A DNA stretch of 64,000 bases from Hydractinia symbiolongicarpus (GCF_029227915.1 NC_079878.1:6758001-6822000), one strand, 5' to 3'. Shown: positions 18,389-28,813, counted from the stretch's first letter. Numbers and translations are program-made. The notes: a model not told the origin generated them from the sequence alone.

Positions 18389-18481
18389 GCTCCAGTGGCG
18401 TAGTCGGTTAGCGCGTCGTACTTATAAGTCAGTATCGACAAAGACATGCGAAGATCGGGAGTTAGAGCCTCCCCTGGAGCA
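18389..18481 (+). tRNA. trnI(uau): tRNA-Ile(TAT), intron, unit 27, C56A
   Basis: C56A in the T-loop removes a near-universal base of the B box and the G19-C56 contact; probably weak or inactive. Confidence 0.78.
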
Positions 18482-18605
18482 AGGTTTCTTTTCATGCGCC
18501 GTCAACACACGCCACAGCACGGGCAGATCACCAGTAAAATCTAGCAACGTGGCAGTGCACCCAGGTTGTTTTGATCCCGTCAACGTGACGGCAAAGCCCG
18601 TAAAA

Positions 18606-18679
18606 TGGCCAGTGTGGGGCTCGAACCCACGACATTCGCGTTATTAGCACGACGCTCTAGCCGACTGAGCTAACCGGCC
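18606..18679 (-). tRNA. trnI(aau): tRNA-Ile(AAT), unit 27
   Basis: Consensus. Confidence 0.95.
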
Positions 18680-18861
18680 GTGAACGCGTGAACACGGACT
18701 CACTTCCTAAGTCAACTCTAAGCTAAATACTTTTATTTTTTTACTCAAAACGTTACCGTCATATTTCTCACGCTTTGATACGAGTCCAAGCAATGCAAAT
18801 AGCCGCAACCCGCTCGAAAGAGGAGTCATGTTAGGCCAACTTTAAACGGACATTCCCTGAA

Positions 18862-18934
18862 AGGCCTCGGAGAGATTTGAACTCTCGACCCCTGGTTTAC
18901 AAGACCAGTGCTCTAACCCCTGAGCTACGAAGGC
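18862..18934 (-). tRNA. trnT(ugu): tRNA-Thr(TGT), unit 28, G71C
   Basis: G71C as in unit 26. Confidence 0.88.
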
Positions 18935-19083
18935 ACGCGATCCTTGCCAAATACGAAAAGTCGGTGCATCAGGCAAAACAGGCCAGTTGCAACGTGTACT
19001 TGCCATAAAGTGATACCGTCAATGCCCTACTGGACCATGACTATTCTAATCACGGACCTCAGCTTTCCCGTTAACATCCACGG

Positions 19084-19176
19084 GCTCCAGTGGCGTAGTC
19101 GGTTAGCGCGTCGTACTTATAAGTCAGTATCGACAAAGACATGCGAAGATCGGGAGTTCGAGCCTCCCCTGGAGCA
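19084..19176 (+). tRNA. trnI(uau): tRNA-Ile(TAT), intron, unit 28
   Basis: Consensus. Confidence 0.95.
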
Positions 19177-19300
19177 AGGTTTCTTTTCATGCGCCGTCAA
19201 CACACGCCACAGCACGGGCAGATCACCAGTAAAATCTAGCAACGTGGCAGTGCACCCAGGTTGTTTTGATCCCGTCACCGTGACGGCAAAGCCCGTAAAA

Positions 19301-19374
19301 TGGCCAGTGTGGGGCTCGAACCCACGACATTCGCGTTATTAGCACGACGCTCTAGCCGACTGAGCTAACCGGCC
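19301..19374 (-). tRNA. trnI(aau): tRNA-Ile(AAT), unit 28
   Basis: Consensus. Confidence 0.95.
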
Positions 19375-19556
19375 GTGAACGCGTGAACACGGACTCACTT
19401 CCTAAGTCAACTCTAAGCAAAATACTTTTATTTTTTTACTCAAAACGTTACCGTCATATTTCTCACGCTTTGATACGAGTCCAAGCAATGCAAATAGCCG
19501 CAACCCGCTTGAAAGAGGAGTCATGTTAGGCCAACTTTAAACGGACATTCCCTGAA

Positions 19557-19629
19557 AGGCCTCGGAGAGATTTGAACTCTCGACCCCTGGTTTACAAGAC
19601 CAGTGCTCTAACCCCTGAGCTACGAAGGC
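19557..19629 (-). tRNA. trnT(ugu): tRNA-Thr(TGT), unit 29, G71C
   Basis: G71C, last of the run that began in unit 26. Confidence 0.88.
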
Positions 19630-19778
19630 ACGCGATCCTTGCCAAATACGAAAAGTCGGTGCATCAGGCAAAACAGGCCAGTTGCAACGTGTACTTGCCA
19701 TAAAGTGATACCGTCAATGCCCTACTGGACAATGACTATTCTAATCACGGACCTCAGCTTTCCCGTTAACATCCACGG

Positions 19779-19871
19779 GCTCCAGTGGCGTAGTCGGTTA
19801 GCGCGTCGTACTTATAAGTCAGTATCGACAAAGACATGCGAAGATCGGGAGTTCGAGCCTCCCCTGGAGCA
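19779..19871 (+). tRNA. trnI(uau): tRNA-Ile(TAT), intron, unit 29
   Basis: Consensus. Confidence 0.95.
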
Positions 19872-19995
19872 AGGTTTCTTTTCATGCGCCGTCAACACAC
19901 GCCACAGCACGGGCAGATCACCAGTAAAATCTAGCAACGTGGCAGTGCACCCAGGTTGTTTTGATCCCGTCAACGTGACGGCAAAGCCCGTAAAA

Positions 19996-20069
19996 TGGCC
20001 AGTGTGGGGCTCGAACCCACGACATTCGCGTTATTAGCACGACGCTCTAGCCGACTGAGCTAACCGGCC
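19996..20069 (-). tRNA. trnI(aau): tRNA-Ile(AAT), unit 29
   Basis: Consensus. Confidence 0.95.
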
Positions 20070-20251
20070 GTGAACGCGTGAACACGGACTCACTTCCTAA
20101 GTCAACTCTAAGCAAAATACTTTTATTTTTTTACTCAAAACGTTACCGTCATATTTCTCACGCTTTGATACGAGTCCAAGCAATGCAAATAGCCGCAACC
20201 CGCTCGAAAGAGGAGTCATGTTAGGCCAACTTTAAACGGACATTCCCTGAA

Positions 20252-20324
20252 AGCCCTCGGAGAGATTTGAACTCTCGACCCCTGGTTTACAAGACCAGTG
20301 CTCTAACCCCTGAGCTACGAAGGC
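20252..20324 (-). tRNA. trnT(ugu): tRNA-Thr(TGT), unit 30
   Basis: Consensus; G71 is back. Confidence 0.95.
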
Positions 20325-20473
20325 ACGCGATCCTTGCCAAATACGAAAAGTCGGTGCATCAGGCAAAACAGGCCAGTTGCAACGTGTACTTGCCATAAAG
20401 TGATACCGTCAATGCCCTACTGGACCATGACTATTCTAATCACGGACCTCAGCTTTCCCGTTAACATCCACGG

Positions 20474-20566
20474 GCTCCAGTGGCGTAGTCGGTTAGCGCG
20501 TCGTACTTATAAGTCAGTATCGACAAAGACATGCGAAGATCGGGAGTTCGAGCCTCCCCTGGAGCA
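20474..20566 (+). tRNA. trnI(uau): tRNA-Ile(TAT), intron, unit 30
   Basis: Consensus. Confidence 0.95.
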
Positions 20567-20690
20567 AGGTTTCTTTTCATGCGCCGTCAACACACGCCAC
20601 AGCACGGGCAGATCACCAGTAAAATCTAGCAACGTGGCAGTGCACCCAGGTTGTTTTGATCCCGTCAACGTGACGGCAAAGCCCGTAAAA

Positions 20691-20764
20691 TGGCCAGTGT
20701 GGGGCTCGAACCCACGACATTCGCGTTATTAGCACGACGCTCTAGCCGACTGAGCTAACCGGCC
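20691..20764 (-). tRNA. trnI(aau): tRNA-Ile(AAT), unit 30
   Basis: Consensus. Confidence 0.95.
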
Positions 20765-20946
20765 GTGAACGCGCGAACACGGACTCACTTCCTAAGTCAA
20801 CTCTAAGCAAAATACTTTTATTTTTTTACTCAAAACGTTACCGTCATATTTCTCACGCTTTGATACGAGTCCAAGCAATGCAAATAGCCGCAACCCGCTC
20901 GAAAGAGGAGTCATGTTAGGCCAACTTTAAACGGACATTCCCTGAA

Positions 20947-21019
20947 AGCCCTCGGAGAGATTTGAACTCTCGACCCCTGGTTTACAAGACCAGTGCTCTA
21001 ACCCCTGAGCTACGAAGGC
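20947..21019 (-). tRNA. trnT(ugu): tRNA-Thr(TGT), unit 31
   Basis: Consensus. Confidence 0.95.
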
Positions 21020-21168
21020 ACGCGATCCTTGCCAAATACGAAAAGTCGGTGCATCAGGCAAAACAGGCCAGTTGCAACGTGTACTTGCCATAAAGTGATA
21101 CCGTCAATGCCCTACTGGACCATGACTATTCTAATCACGGACCTCAGCTTTCCCGTTAACATCCACGG

Positions 21169-21261
21169 GCTCCAGTGGCGTAGTCGGTTAGCGCGTCGTA
21201 CTTATAAGTCAGTATCGACAAAGACATGCGAAGATCGGGAGTTCGAGCCTCCCCTGGAGCA
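21169..21261 (+). tRNA. trnI(uau): tRNA-Ile(TAT), intron, unit 31
   Basis: Consensus. Confidence 0.95.
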
Positions 21262-21385
21262 AGGTTTCTTTTCATGCGCCGTCAACACACGCCACAGCAC
21301 GGGCAGATCACCAGTAAAATCTAGCAACGTGGCAGTGCACCCAGGTTGTTTTGATCCCGTCAACGTGACGGCAAAGCCCGTAAAA

Positions 21386-21459
21386 TGGCCAGTGTGGGGC
21401 TCGAACCCACGACATTCGCATTATTAGCACGACGCTCTAGCCGACTGAGCTAACCGGCC
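21386..21459 (-). tRNA. trnI(aau): tRNA-Ile(AAT), unit 31, C39T
   Basis: C39T leaves a G31-T39 wobble next to the anticodon loop. Confidence 0.92.
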
Positions 21460-21641
21460 GTGAACGCGTGAACACGGACTCACTTCCTAAGTCAACTCTA
21501 AGCAAAATACTTTTATTTTTTTACTCAAAACGTTACCGTCATATTTCTCACGCTTTGATACGAGTCCAAGCAATGCAAATAGCCGCAACCCGCTCGAAAG
21601 AGGAGTCATGTTAGGCCAACTTTAAACGGACATTCCCTGAA

Positions 21642-21714
21642 AGCCCTCGGAGAGATTTGAACTCTCGACCCCTGGTTTACAAGACCAGTGCTCTAACCCC
21701 TGAGCTACGAAGGC
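21642..21714 (-). tRNA. trnT(ugu): tRNA-Thr(TGT), unit 32
   Basis: Consensus. Confidence 0.95.
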
Positions 21715-21863
21715 ACGCGATCCTTGCCAAATACGAAAAGTCGGTGCATCAGGCAAAACAGGCCAGTTGCAACGTGTACTTGCCATAAAGTGATACCGTC
21801 AATGCCCTACTGGACCATGACTATTCTAATCACGGACCTCAGCTTTCCCGTTAACATCCACGG

Positions 21864-21956
21864 GCTCCAGTGGCGTAGTCGGTTAGCGCGTCGTACTTAT
21901 AAGTCAGTATCGACAAAGACATGCGAAGATCGGGAGTTCGAGCCTCCCCTGGAGCA
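21864..21956 (+). tRNA. trnI(uau): tRNA-Ile(TAT), intron, unit 32
   Basis: Consensus. Confidence 0.95.
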
Positions 21957-22080
21957 AGGTTTCTTTTCATGCGCCGTCAACACACGCCACAGCACGGGCA
22001 GATCACCAGTAAAATCTAGCAACGTGGCAGTGCACCCAGGTTGTTTTGATCCCGTCAACGTGACGGCAAAGCCCGTAAAA

Positions 22081-22154
22081 TGGCCAGTGTGGGGCTCGAA
22101 CCCACGACATTCGCGTTATTAGCACGACGCTCTAGCCGACTGAGCTAACCGGCC
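22081..22154 (-). tRNA. trnI(aau): tRNA-Ile(AAT), unit 32
   Basis: Consensus. Confidence 0.95.
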
Positions 22155-22336
22155 GTGAACGCGTGAACACGGACTCACTTCCTAAGTCAACTCTAAGCAA
22201 AATACTTTTATTTTTTTACTCAAAACGTTACCGTCATATTTCTCACGCTTTGATACGAGTCCAAGCAATGCAAATAGCCGCAACCCGCTCGAAAGAGGAG
22301 TCATGTTAGGCCAACTTTAAACGGACATTCCCTGAA

Positions 22337-22409
22337 AGCCCTCGGAGAGATTTGAACTCTCGACCCCTGGTTTACAAGACCAGTGCTCTAACCCCTGAGC
22401 TACGAAGGC
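22337..22409 (-). tRNA. trnT(ugu): tRNA-Thr(TGT), unit 33
   Basis: Consensus. Confidence 0.95.
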
Positions 22410-22558
22410 ACGCGATCCTTGCCAAATACGAAAAGTCGGTGCATCAGGCAAAACAGGCCAGTTGCAACGTGTACTTGCCATAAAGTGATACCGTCAATGC
22501 CCTACTGGACCATGACTATTCTAATCACGGACCTCAGCTTTCCCGTTAACATCCACGG

Positions 22559-22651
22559 GCTCCAGTGGCGTAGTCGGTTAGCGCGTCGTACTTATAAGTC
22601 AGTATCGACAAAGACATGCGAAGATCGGGAGTTCGAGCCTCCCCTGGAGCA
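22559..22651 (+). tRNA. trnI(uau): tRNA-Ile(TAT), intron, unit 33
   Basis: Consensus. Confidence 0.95.
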
Positions 22652-22775
22652 AGGTTTCTTTTCATGCGCCGTCAACACACGCCACAGCACGGGCAGATCA
22701 CCAGTAAAATCTAGCAACGTGGCAGTGCACCCAGGTTGTTTTGATCCCGTCAACGTGACGGCAAAGCCCGTAAAA

Positions 22776-22849
22776 TGGCCAGTGTGGGGCTCGAACCCAC
22801 GACATTCGCGTTATTAGCACGACGCTCTAGCCGACTGAGCTAACCGGCC
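22776..22849 (-). tRNA. trnI(aau): tRNA-Ile(AAT), unit 33
   Basis: Consensus. Confidence 0.95.
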
Positions 22850-23031
22850 GTGAACGCGTGAACACGGACTCACTTCCTAAGTCAACTTTAAGCAAAATAC
22901 TTTTATTTTTTTACTCAAAACGTTACCGTCATATTTCTCACGCTTTGATACGAGTCCAAGCAATGCAAATAGCCGCAACCCGCTCGAAAGAGGAGTCATG
23001 TTAGGCCAACTTTAAACGGACATTCCCTGAA

Positions 23032-23104
23032 AGCCCTCGGAGAGATTTGAACTCTCGACCCCTGGTTTACAAGACCAGTGCTCTAACCCCTGAGCTACGA
23101 AGGC
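23032..23104 (-). tRNA. trnT(ugu): tRNA-Thr(TGT), unit 34
   Basis: Consensus. Confidence 0.95.
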
Positions 23105-23253
23105 ACGCGATCCTTGCCAAATACGAAAAGTCGGTGCATCAGGCAAAACAGGCCAGTTGCAACGTGTACTTGCCATAAAGTGATACCGTCAATGCCTTAC
23201 TGGACCATGACTATTCTAATCACGGACCTCAGCTTTCCCGTTAACATCCACGG

Positions 23254-23346
23254 GCTCCAGTGGCGTAGTCGGTTAGCGCGTCGTACTTATAAGTCAGTAT
23301 CGACAAAGACATGCGAAGATCGGGAGTTCGAGCCTCCCCTGGAGCA
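23254..23346 (+). tRNA. trnI(uau): tRNA-Ile(TAT), intron, unit 34
   Basis: Consensus. Confidence 0.95.
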
Positions 23347-23470
23347 AGGTTTCTTTTCATGCGCCGTCAACACACGCCACAGCACGGGCAGATCACCAGT
23401 AAAATCTAGCAACGTGGCAGTGCACCCAGGTTGTTTTGATCCCGTCAACGTGACGGCAAAGCCCGTAAAT

Positions 23471-23544
23471 TGGCCAGTGTGGGGCTCGAACCCACGACAT
23501 TCGCGTTATTAGCACGACGCTCTAGCCGACTGAGCTAACCGGCC
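23471..23544 (-). tRNA. trnI(aau): tRNA-Ile(AAT), unit 34, terminator lost
   Basis: Gene body is consensus, but A to T at 23470 cuts the terminator from TTTT to ATTT. The next T4 in this direction is at 23401-23404. Confidence 0.93.
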
Positions 23545-23726
23545 GTGAACGCGTGAACACGGACTCACTTCCTAAGTCAACTCTAAGCAAAATACTTTTA
23601 TTTTTTGACTCAAAACGTTACCGTCATATTTCTCACGCTTTGATACGAGTCCAAGCAATGCAAATAGCCGCAACCCGCTCGAAAGAGGAGTCATGTTAGG
23701 CCAACTTTAAACGGACATTCCCTGAA

Positions 23727-23799
23727 AGCCCTCGGAGAGATTTGAACTCTCGACCCCTGGTTTACAAGACCAGTGCTCTAACCCCTGAGCTACGAAGGC
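23727..23799 (-). tRNA. trnT(ugu): tRNA-Thr(TGT), unit 35
   Basis: Consensus. Confidence 0.95.
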
Positions 23800-23948
23800 A
23801 CGCGATCCTTGCCAAATACGAAAAGTCGGTGCATCAGGCAAAACAGGCCAGTTGCAACGTGTACTTGCCACAAAGTGATACCGTCAATGCCCTACTGGAC
23901 CATGACTATTCTAATCACGGACCTCAGCTTTCCCGTTAACATCCACGG

Positions 23949-24041
23949 GCTCCAGTGGCGTAGTCGGTTAGCGCGTCGTACTTATAAGTCAGTATCGACA
24001 AAGACATGCGAAGATCGGGAGTTCGAGCCTCCCCTGGAGGA
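23949..24041 (+). tRNA. trnI(uau): tRNA-Ile(TAT), intron, unit 35, C72G
   Basis: C72G breaks the terminal G1-C72 pair (G-G), which should harm 5'/3' processing and charging. Confidence 0.85.
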
Positions 24042-24165
24042 AGGTTTCTTTTCATGCGCCGTCAACACACGCCACAGCACGGGCAGATCACCAGTAAAAT
24101 CTAGCAACGTGGCAGTGCACCCAGGTTGTTTTGATCCCGTCAACGTGACGGCAAAGCCCGTAAAA

Positions 24166-24239
24166 TGGCCAGTGTGGGGCTCGAACCCACGACATTCGCG
24201 TTATTAGCACGACGCTCTAGCCGACTGAGCTAACCGGCC
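24166..24239 (-). tRNA. trnI(aau): tRNA-Ile(AAT), unit 35
   Basis: Consensus. Confidence 0.95.
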
Positions 24240-24421
24240 GTGAACGCGTGAACACGGACTCACTTCCTAAGTCAACTCTAAGCAAAATACTTTTATTTTT
24301 TTACTCAAAACGTTACCGTCATATTTCTCACGCTTTGATACGAGTCCAAGCAATGCAAATAGCCGCAACCCGCTCGAAAGAGGAGTCATGTTAGGCCAAC
24401 TTTAAACGGACATTCCCTGAA

Positions 24422-24494
24422 AGCCCTCGGAGAGATTTGAACTCTCGACCCCTGGTTCACAAGACCAGTGCTCTAACCCCTGAGCTACGAGGGC
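24422..24494 (-). tRNA. trnT(ugu): tRNA-Thr(TGT), unit 36, A37G/T4C
   Basis: A37 beside the anticodon is G (plus-strand 24458), so the t6A37 modification expected in tRNA-Thr cannot form. T4C turns the T4-G69 wobble into a C-G pair. Confidence 0.88.
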
Positions 24495-24643
24495 ACGCGA
24501 TCCTTGCCAAATACGAAAAGTCGGTGCATCAGGCAAAACAGGCCAGTTGCAACGTGTACTTGCCATAAAGTGATACCGTCAATGCCCTACTGGACCATGA
24601 CTATTCTAATCACGGACCTCAGCTTTCCCGTTAACATCCACGG

Positions 24644-24736
24644 GCTCCAGTGGCGTAGTCGGTTAGCGCGTCGTACTTATAAGTCAGTATCGACAAAGAC
24701 ATGCGAAGATCGGGAGTTCGAGCCTCCCCTGGAGCA
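24644..24736 (+). tRNA. trnI(uau): tRNA-Ile(TAT), intron, unit 36
   Basis: Consensus. Confidence 0.95.
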
Positions 24737-24860
24737 AGGTTTCTTTTCATGCGCCGTCAACACACGCCACAGCACGGGCAGATCACCAGTAAAATCTAGC
24801 AACGTGGCAGTGCACCCAGGTTGTTTTGATCCCGTCAACGTGACGGCAAAGCCCGTAAAA

Positions 24861-24934
24861 TGGCCAGTGTGGGGCTCGAACCCACGACATTCGCGTTATT
24901 AGCACGACGCTCTAGCCGACTGAGCTAACCGGCC
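24861..24934 (-). tRNA. trnI(aau): tRNA-Ile(AAT), unit 36
   Basis: Consensus. Confidence 0.95.
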
Positions 24935-25116
24935 GTGAACGCGTGAACACGGACTCACTTCCTAAGTCAACTCTAAGCAAAATACTTTTATTTTTTTACT
25001 CAAAACGTTACCGTCATATTTCTCACGCTTTGATACGAGTCCAAGCAATGCAAATAGCCGCAACCCGCTCGAAAGAGGAGTCATGTTAGGCCAACTTTAA
25101 ACGGACATTCCCTGAA

Positions 25117-25189
25117 AGCCCTCGGAGAGATTTGAACTCTCGACCCCTGGTTTACAAGACCAGTGCTCTAACCCCTGAGCTACGAAGGC
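25117..25189 (-). tRNA. trnT(ugu): tRNA-Thr(TGT), unit 37
   Basis: Consensus. Confidence 0.95.
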
Positions 25190-25338
25190 ACGCGATCCTT
25201 GCCAAATACGAAAAGTCGGTGCATCAGGCAAAACAGGCCAGTTGCAACGTGTACTTGCCATAAAGTGATACCGTCAATGCCCTACTGGACCATGACTATT
25301 CTAATCACGGACCTCAGCTTTCCCGTTAACATCCACGG

Positions 25339-25431
25339 GCTCCAGTGGCGTAGTCGGTTAGCGCGTCGTACTTATAAGTCAGTATCGACAAAGACATGCG
25401 AAGATCGGGAGTTCGAGCCTCCCCTGGAGCA
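25339..25431 (+). tRNA. trnI(uau): tRNA-Ile(TAT), intron, unit 37
   Basis: Consensus. Confidence 0.95.
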
Positions 25432-25555
25432 AGGTTTCTTTTCATGCGCCGTCAACACACGCCACAGCACGGGCAGATCACCAGTAAAATCTAGCAACGT
25501 GGCAGTGCACCCAGGTTGTTTTGATCCCGTCAACGTGACGGCAAAGCCCGTAAAA

Positions 25556-25629
25556 TGGCCAGTGTGGGGCTCGAACCCACGACATTCGCGTTATTAGCAC
25601 GACGCTCTAGCCGACTGAGCTAACCGGCC
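25556..25629 (-). tRNA. trnI(aau): tRNA-Ile(AAT), unit 37
   Basis: Consensus. Confidence 0.95.
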
Positions 25630-25811
25630 GTGAACGCGTGAACACGGACTCACTTCCTAAGTCAACTCTAAGCAAAATACTTTTATTTTTTTACTCAAAA
25701 CGTTACCGTCATATTTCTCACGCTTTGATACGAGTCCAAGCAATGCAAATAGCCGCAACCCGCTCGAAAGAGGAGTCATGTTAGGCCAACTTTAAACGGA
25801 CATTCCCTGAA

Positions 25812-25884
25812 AGCCCTCGGAGAGATTTGAACTCTCGACCCCTGGTTTACAAGACCAGTGCTCTAACCCCTGAGCTACGAAGGC
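25812..25884 (-). tRNA. trnT(ugu): tRNA-Thr(TGT), unit 38
   Basis: Consensus. Confidence 0.95.
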
Positions 25885-26033
25885 ACGCGATCCTTGCCAA
25901 ATACGAAAAGTCGGTGCATCAGGCAAAACAGGCCAGTTGCAACGTGTACTTGCCATAAAGTGATACCGTCAATGCCCTACTGGACCATGACTATTCTAAT
26001 CACGGACCTCAGCTTTCCCGTTAACATCCACGG

Positions 26034-26126
26034 GCTCCAGTGGCGTAGTCGGTTAGCGCGTCGTACTTATAAGTCAGTATCGACAAAGACATGCGAAGAT
26101 CGGGAGTTCGAGCCTCCCCTGGAGCA
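26034..26126 (+). tRNA. trnI(uau): tRNA-Ile(TAT), intron, unit 38
   Basis: Consensus. Confidence 0.95.
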
Positions 26127-26250
26127 AGGTTTCTTTTCATGCGCCGTCAACACACGCCACAGCACGGGCAGATCACCAGTAAAATCTAGCAACGTGGCAG
26201 TGCACCCAGGTTGTTTTGATCCCGTCAACGTGACGGCAAAGCCCGTAAAA

Positions 26251-26324
26251 TGGCCAGTGTGGGGCTCGAACCCACGACATTCGCGTTATTAGCACGACGC
26301 TCTAGCCGACTGAGCTAACCGGCC
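26251..26324 (-). tRNA. trnI(aau): tRNA-Ile(AAT), unit 38
   Basis: Consensus. Confidence 0.95.
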
Positions 26325-26506
26325 GTGAACGCGTGAACACGGACTCACTTCCTAAGTCAACTCTAAGCAAAATACTTTTATTTTTTTACTCAAAACGTTA
26401 CCGTCATATTTCTCACGCTTTGATACGAGTCCAAGCAATGCAAATAGCCGCAACCCGCTCGAAAGAGGAGTCATGTTAGGCCAACTTTAAACGGACATTC
26501 CCTGAA

Positions 26507-26579
26507 AGCCCTCGGAGAGATATGAACTCTCGACCCCTGGTTTACAAGACCAGTGCTCTAACCCCTGAGCTACGAAGGC
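26507..26579 (-). tRNA. trnT(ugu): tRNA-Thr(TGT), unit 39, A58T
   Basis: A58T removes the T54-A58 pair and a B-box base; probably weak or inactive. Confidence 0.78.
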
Positions 26580-26728
26580 ACGCGATCCTTGCCAAATACG
26601 AAAAGTCGGTGCATCAGGCAAAACAGGCCAGTTGCAACGTGTACTTGCCATAAAGTGATACCGTCAATGCCCTACTGGACCATGACTATTCTAATCACGG
26701 ACCTCAGCTTTCCCGTTAACATCCACGG

Positions 26729-26821
26729 GCTCCAGTGGCGTAGTCGGTTAGCGCGTCGTACTTATAAGTCAGTATCGACAAAGACATGCCAAGATCGGGA
26801 GTTCGAGCCTCACCTGGAGCA
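26729..26821 (+). tRNA. trnI(uau): tRNA-Ile(TAT), intron, unit 39, C64A/G42C
   Basis: C64A as in unit 14, plus G42C giving a C28-C42 mismatch in the anticodon stem. Both Thr and Ile(TAT) genes of this unit are damaged. Confidence 0.82.
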
Positions 26822-26945
26822 AGGTTTCTTTTCATGCGCCGTCAACACACGCCACAGCACGGGCAGATCACCAGTAAAATCTAGCAACGTGGCAGTGCAC
26901 CCAGGTTGTTTTGATCCCGTCAACGTGACGGCAAAGCCCGTAAAA

Positions 26946-27019
26946 TGGCCAGTGTGGGGCTCGAACCCACGACATTCGCGTTATTAGCACGACGCTCTAG
27001 CCGACTGAGCTAACCGGCC
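26946..27019 (-). tRNA. trnI(aau): tRNA-Ile(AAT), unit 39
   Basis: Consensus. Confidence 0.95.
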
Positions 27020-27201
27020 GTGAACGCGTGAACACGGACTCACTTCCTAAGTCAACTCTAAGCAAAATACTTTTATTTTTTTACTCAAAACGTTACCGTC
27101 ATATTTCTCACGCTTTGATACGAGTCCAAGCAATGCAAATAGCCGCAACCCGCTCGAAAGAGGAGTCATGTTAGGCCAACTTTAAATGGACATTCCCTGA
27201 A

Positions 27202-27274
27202 AGCCCTCGGAGAGATTTAAACTCTCGACCCCTGGTTTACAAGACCAGTGCTCTAACCCCTGAGCTACGAAGGC
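27202..27274 (-). tRNA. trnT(ugu): tRNA-Thr(TGT), unit 40, C56T
   Basis: C56T in the T-loop and B box removes the G19-C56 contact; probably weak or inactive. Confidence 0.78.
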
Positions 27275-27423
27275 ACGCGATCCTTGCCAAATACGAAAAG
27301 TCGGTGCATCAGGCAAAACAGGCCAGTTGCAACGTGTACTTGCCATAAAGTGATACCGTCAATGCCCTACTGGACCATGACTATTCTAATCACGGACCTC
27401 AGCTTTCCCGTTAACATCCACGG

Positions 27424-27516
27424 GCTCCAGTGGCGTAGTCGGTTAGCGCGTCGTACTTATAAGTCAGTATCGACAAAGACATGCGAAGATCGGGAGTTCG
27501 AGCCTCCCCTGGAGCA
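27424..27516 (+). tRNA. trnI(uau): tRNA-Ile(TAT), intron, unit 40
   Basis: Consensus. Confidence 0.95.
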
Positions 27517-27640
27517 AGGTTTCTTTTCATGCGCCGTCAACACACGCCACAGCACGGGCAGATCACCAGTAAAATCTAGCAACGTGGCAGTGCACCCAGG
27601 TTGTTTTGATCCCGTCAACGTGACGGCAAAGCCCGTAAAA

Positions 27641-27714
27641 TGGCCAGTGTGGGGCTCGAACCCACGACATTCGCGTTATTAGCACGACGCTCTAGCCGAC
27701 TGAGCTAACCGGCC
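27641..27714 (-). tRNA. trnI(aau): tRNA-Ile(AAT), unit 40
   Basis: Consensus. Confidence 0.95.
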
Positions 27715-27896
27715 GTGAACGCGTGAACACGGACTCACTTCCTAAGTCAACTCTAAGCAAAATACTTTTATTTTTTTACTCAAAACGTTACCGTCATATT
27801 TCTCACGCTTTGATACGAGTCCAAGCAATGCAAATAGCCGCAACCCGCTCGAAAGAGGAGTCATGTTAGGCCAACTTTAATCGGACATTCCCTGAA

Positions 27897-27969
27897 AGCC
27901 CTCGGAGAGATTTGAACTCTCGACCCCTGGTTTACAAGACCAGTGCTCTAACCCCTGAGCTACGAAGGC
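27897..27969 (-). tRNA. trnT(ugu): tRNA-Thr(TGT), unit 41
   Basis: Consensus. Confidence 0.95.
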
Positions 27970-28118
27970 ACGCGATCCTTGCCAAATACGAAAAGTCGGT
28001 GCATCAGGCAAAACAGGCCAGTTGCAACGTGTACTTGCCATAAAGTGATACCGTCAATGCCCTACTGGACCATGACTATTCTAATCACGGACCTCAGCTT
28101 TCCCGTTAACATTCACGG

Positions 28119-28211
28119 GCTCCAGTGGCGTAGTCGGTTAGCGCGTCGTACTTATAAGTCAGTATCGACAAAGACATGCGAAGATCGGGAGTTCGAGCCT
28201 CCCCTGGAGCA
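28119..28211 (+). tRNA. trnI(uau): tRNA-Ile(TAT), intron, unit 41
   Basis: Gene consensus; 5' flank has C to T (CATTCACGG), shared only with unit 42. Confidence 0.95.
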
Positions 28212-28335
28212 AGGTTTCTTTTCATGCGCCGTCAACACACGCCACAGCACGGGCAGATCACCAGTAAAATCTAGCAACGTGGCAGTGCACCCAGGTTGTT
28301 TTGATCCCGTCAACGTGACGGCAAAGCCCGTAAAA

Positions 28336-28409
28336 TGGCCAGTGTGGGGCTCGAACCCACGACATTCGCGTTATTAGCACGACGCTCTAGCCGACTGAGC
28401 TAACCGGCC
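28336..28409 (-). tRNA. trnI(aau): tRNA-Ile(AAT), unit 41
   Basis: Consensus. Confidence 0.95.
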
Positions 28410-28591
28410 GTGAACGCGTGAACACGGACTCACTTCCTAAGTCAACTCTAAGCAAAATACTTTTATTTTTTTACTCAAAACGTTACCGTCATATTTCTCA
28501 CGCTTTGATACGAGTCCAAGCAATGCAAATAGCCGCAACCCGCTCGAAAGAGGAGTCATGTTAGGCCAACTTTAAACGGACATTCCCTGAA

Positions 28592-28664
28592 AGCCCTCGG
28601 AGAGATTTGAACTCTCGACCCCTGGTTTACAAGACCAGTGCTCTAACCCCTGAGCTACGAAGGC
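28592..28664 (-). tRNA. trnT(ugu): tRNA-Thr(TGT), unit 42
   Basis: Consensus. Confidence 0.95.
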
Positions 28665-28813
28665 ACGCGATCCTTGCCAAATACGAAAAGTCGGTGCATC
28701 AGGCAAAACAGGCCAGTTGCAACGTGTACTTGCCATAAAGTGATACCGTCAATGCCCTACTGGACCATGACTATTCTAATCACGGACCTCAGCTTTCCCG
28801 TTAACATTCACGG

